From Chitinophaga pinensis (GTDB lineage Bacteria; Bacteroidota; Bacteroidia; Chitinophagales; Chitinophagaceae), in contig LR632930.1 in assembly GCA_902167325.1 (NCBI GenBank), forward strand, positions 3,100,001 through 3,164,000: a stretch of DNA of 64,000 nucleotides, in the 5' to 3' direction. Below the pieces are notes generated by a model, which saw only the letters and a list, made by a program, of their open reading frames with translations, was not told the origin of the DNA and did not search any database. Below, in pieces: positions 63,641-64,000 of this stretch. Numbering within the stretch: position 1 is the first letter of the stretch; every line of letters starts with the position of its first letter. Position numbers and translations under genes: made by a program.

Positions 63641-64000
63641 ATGACGATTGAACAAGTATTCAAAGACAAGTCCATCAAAGCAAAGGCAAAAGTTGCCACC
63701 ATCGGTCAATGGCTGGCGGATCAGGAATTGCCGGTAGACGAGCTGCTGGCTTATGCTGAAAAGCAAAAGGCGTCAGACAAGGCAACCTGTATCGAAGCGG
63801 TTGAGTTTGCAACCAAAACTACGCCCGCCATTGCTGATGAAAACCTGTTGGCGTTCGTTACGCAATCCCTGAAAGATGATGAGCCACGTGTAAAGTGGGA
63901 AAGCGCAAAGGTCATTGCTAACATTGCCAAACTGTTTCCGGCTCAACTGGCTCCCTCCATTAAGCATCTTTTGGGCAACGCCGAAAACCCCGGCACCGTT
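63641..64000 (+). CDS. HEAT-repeat-like protein (3' end outside window)
   Basis: Starts with ATG at 63641 and stays open to the window end (120 codons). The sequence is a series of amphipathic helix pairs, for example VATIGQWLADQELPVDELLA, ENLLAFVTQSLKDDEPRVKW and ESAKVIANIAKLFPAQLAPS, as in HEAT or armadillo repeat proteins. There is no signal peptide. It is divergent from the giant-protein operon and so far has no evident link to it. The family is common in Bacteroidota and its function is usually unknown. Confidence 0.75.
   Translation, partial: MTIEQVFKDKSIKAKAKVATIGQWLADQELPVDELLAYAEKQKASDKATCIEAVEFATKTTPAIADENLLAFVTQSLKDDEPRVKWESAKVIANIAKLFPAQLAPSIKHLLGNAENPGTV

Noticed and set aside
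1..64000. Integrated mobile element or genomic island borders
   Set aside because: No integrase, transposase, tRNA target or flanking direct repeat was found; the giant operon may still be horizontally acquired, but the sequence shows no border.

Overview
The window is chromosomal DNA from a member of the Bacteroidota, most likely Chitinophagaceae (Chitinophaga-like). The signs are SusC/SusD pairs, Gld-type ABC genes, -7 boxes of the TAnnTTTG type, a TPR/HTH sensor of the kind common in this phylum, and a CzcA-TolC fusion. There are no rRNA or tRNA genes, no CRISPR array, and no transposase or phage structural genes.

Layout. 1-4474: a SusC/SusD outer-membrane glycan uptake pair (SusC cut by the window edge), closed by a terminator. 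4553-7704: GldA ATPase and a fused GldF-GldG protein. 7939-12010: a four-gene sugar operon (aldo/keto reductase, enolase-superfamily enzyme, SSS symporter, lipoprotein-type L-rhamnose/L-fucose mutarotase) facing an AraC regulator. 13081-13344: the decayed tail of a SusD gene. 13387-21299: three large exported carbohydrate-active proteins in one operon. 21411-28041: a 2OG-Fe(II) oxygenase, then a heavy-metal efflux set (small membrane protein, RND pump fused to a TolC-type channel, adaptor lipoprotein). 28104-30091: a DsbD-alpha-like protein and an unknown exported protein. 30358-33355: a Trp-rich secreted repeat protein, an ECF sigma/anti-sigma pair, and a Tat-exported phosphoesterase. 33400-33735: fused fossils of a SusC plug and an AraC tail. 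33740-37954: a membrane TPR/HTH regulator divergent from a run of small membrane and unknown genes, with phased TGTAGAC repeats between two promoter-like sequences. 38194-45492: Crp, OsmC, three glycosyltransferases, a Pmp3-like peptide, a PepSY membrane protein and an SDR.

The most unusual part is 45645-63205, a tight six-gene minus-strand operon of about 17.6 kb. Its first gene encodes a 653-residue protein that keeps, in order, the residues known to be catalytic in the dehydratase half of class II lanthipeptide synthetases (LanM/DUF4135), but it has no LanC cyclase half. Behind it come five very large or unknown proteins (1579, 718, 1353, 1176 and 346 aa). All lack signal peptides and are beta-rich; one ends in a YVTN-type beta-propeller and one carries a block that resembles DUF6603 as I remember it. 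No short precursor peptide, exporter or protease is present. My inference is that this is an undescribed system in which a stand-alone Ser/Thr dehydratase (or kinase) acts on, or together with, a giant-protein assembly. A strong terminator closes the operon at 45593-45633, and a HEAT-repeat gene, cut by the window end, diverges from it at 63641.
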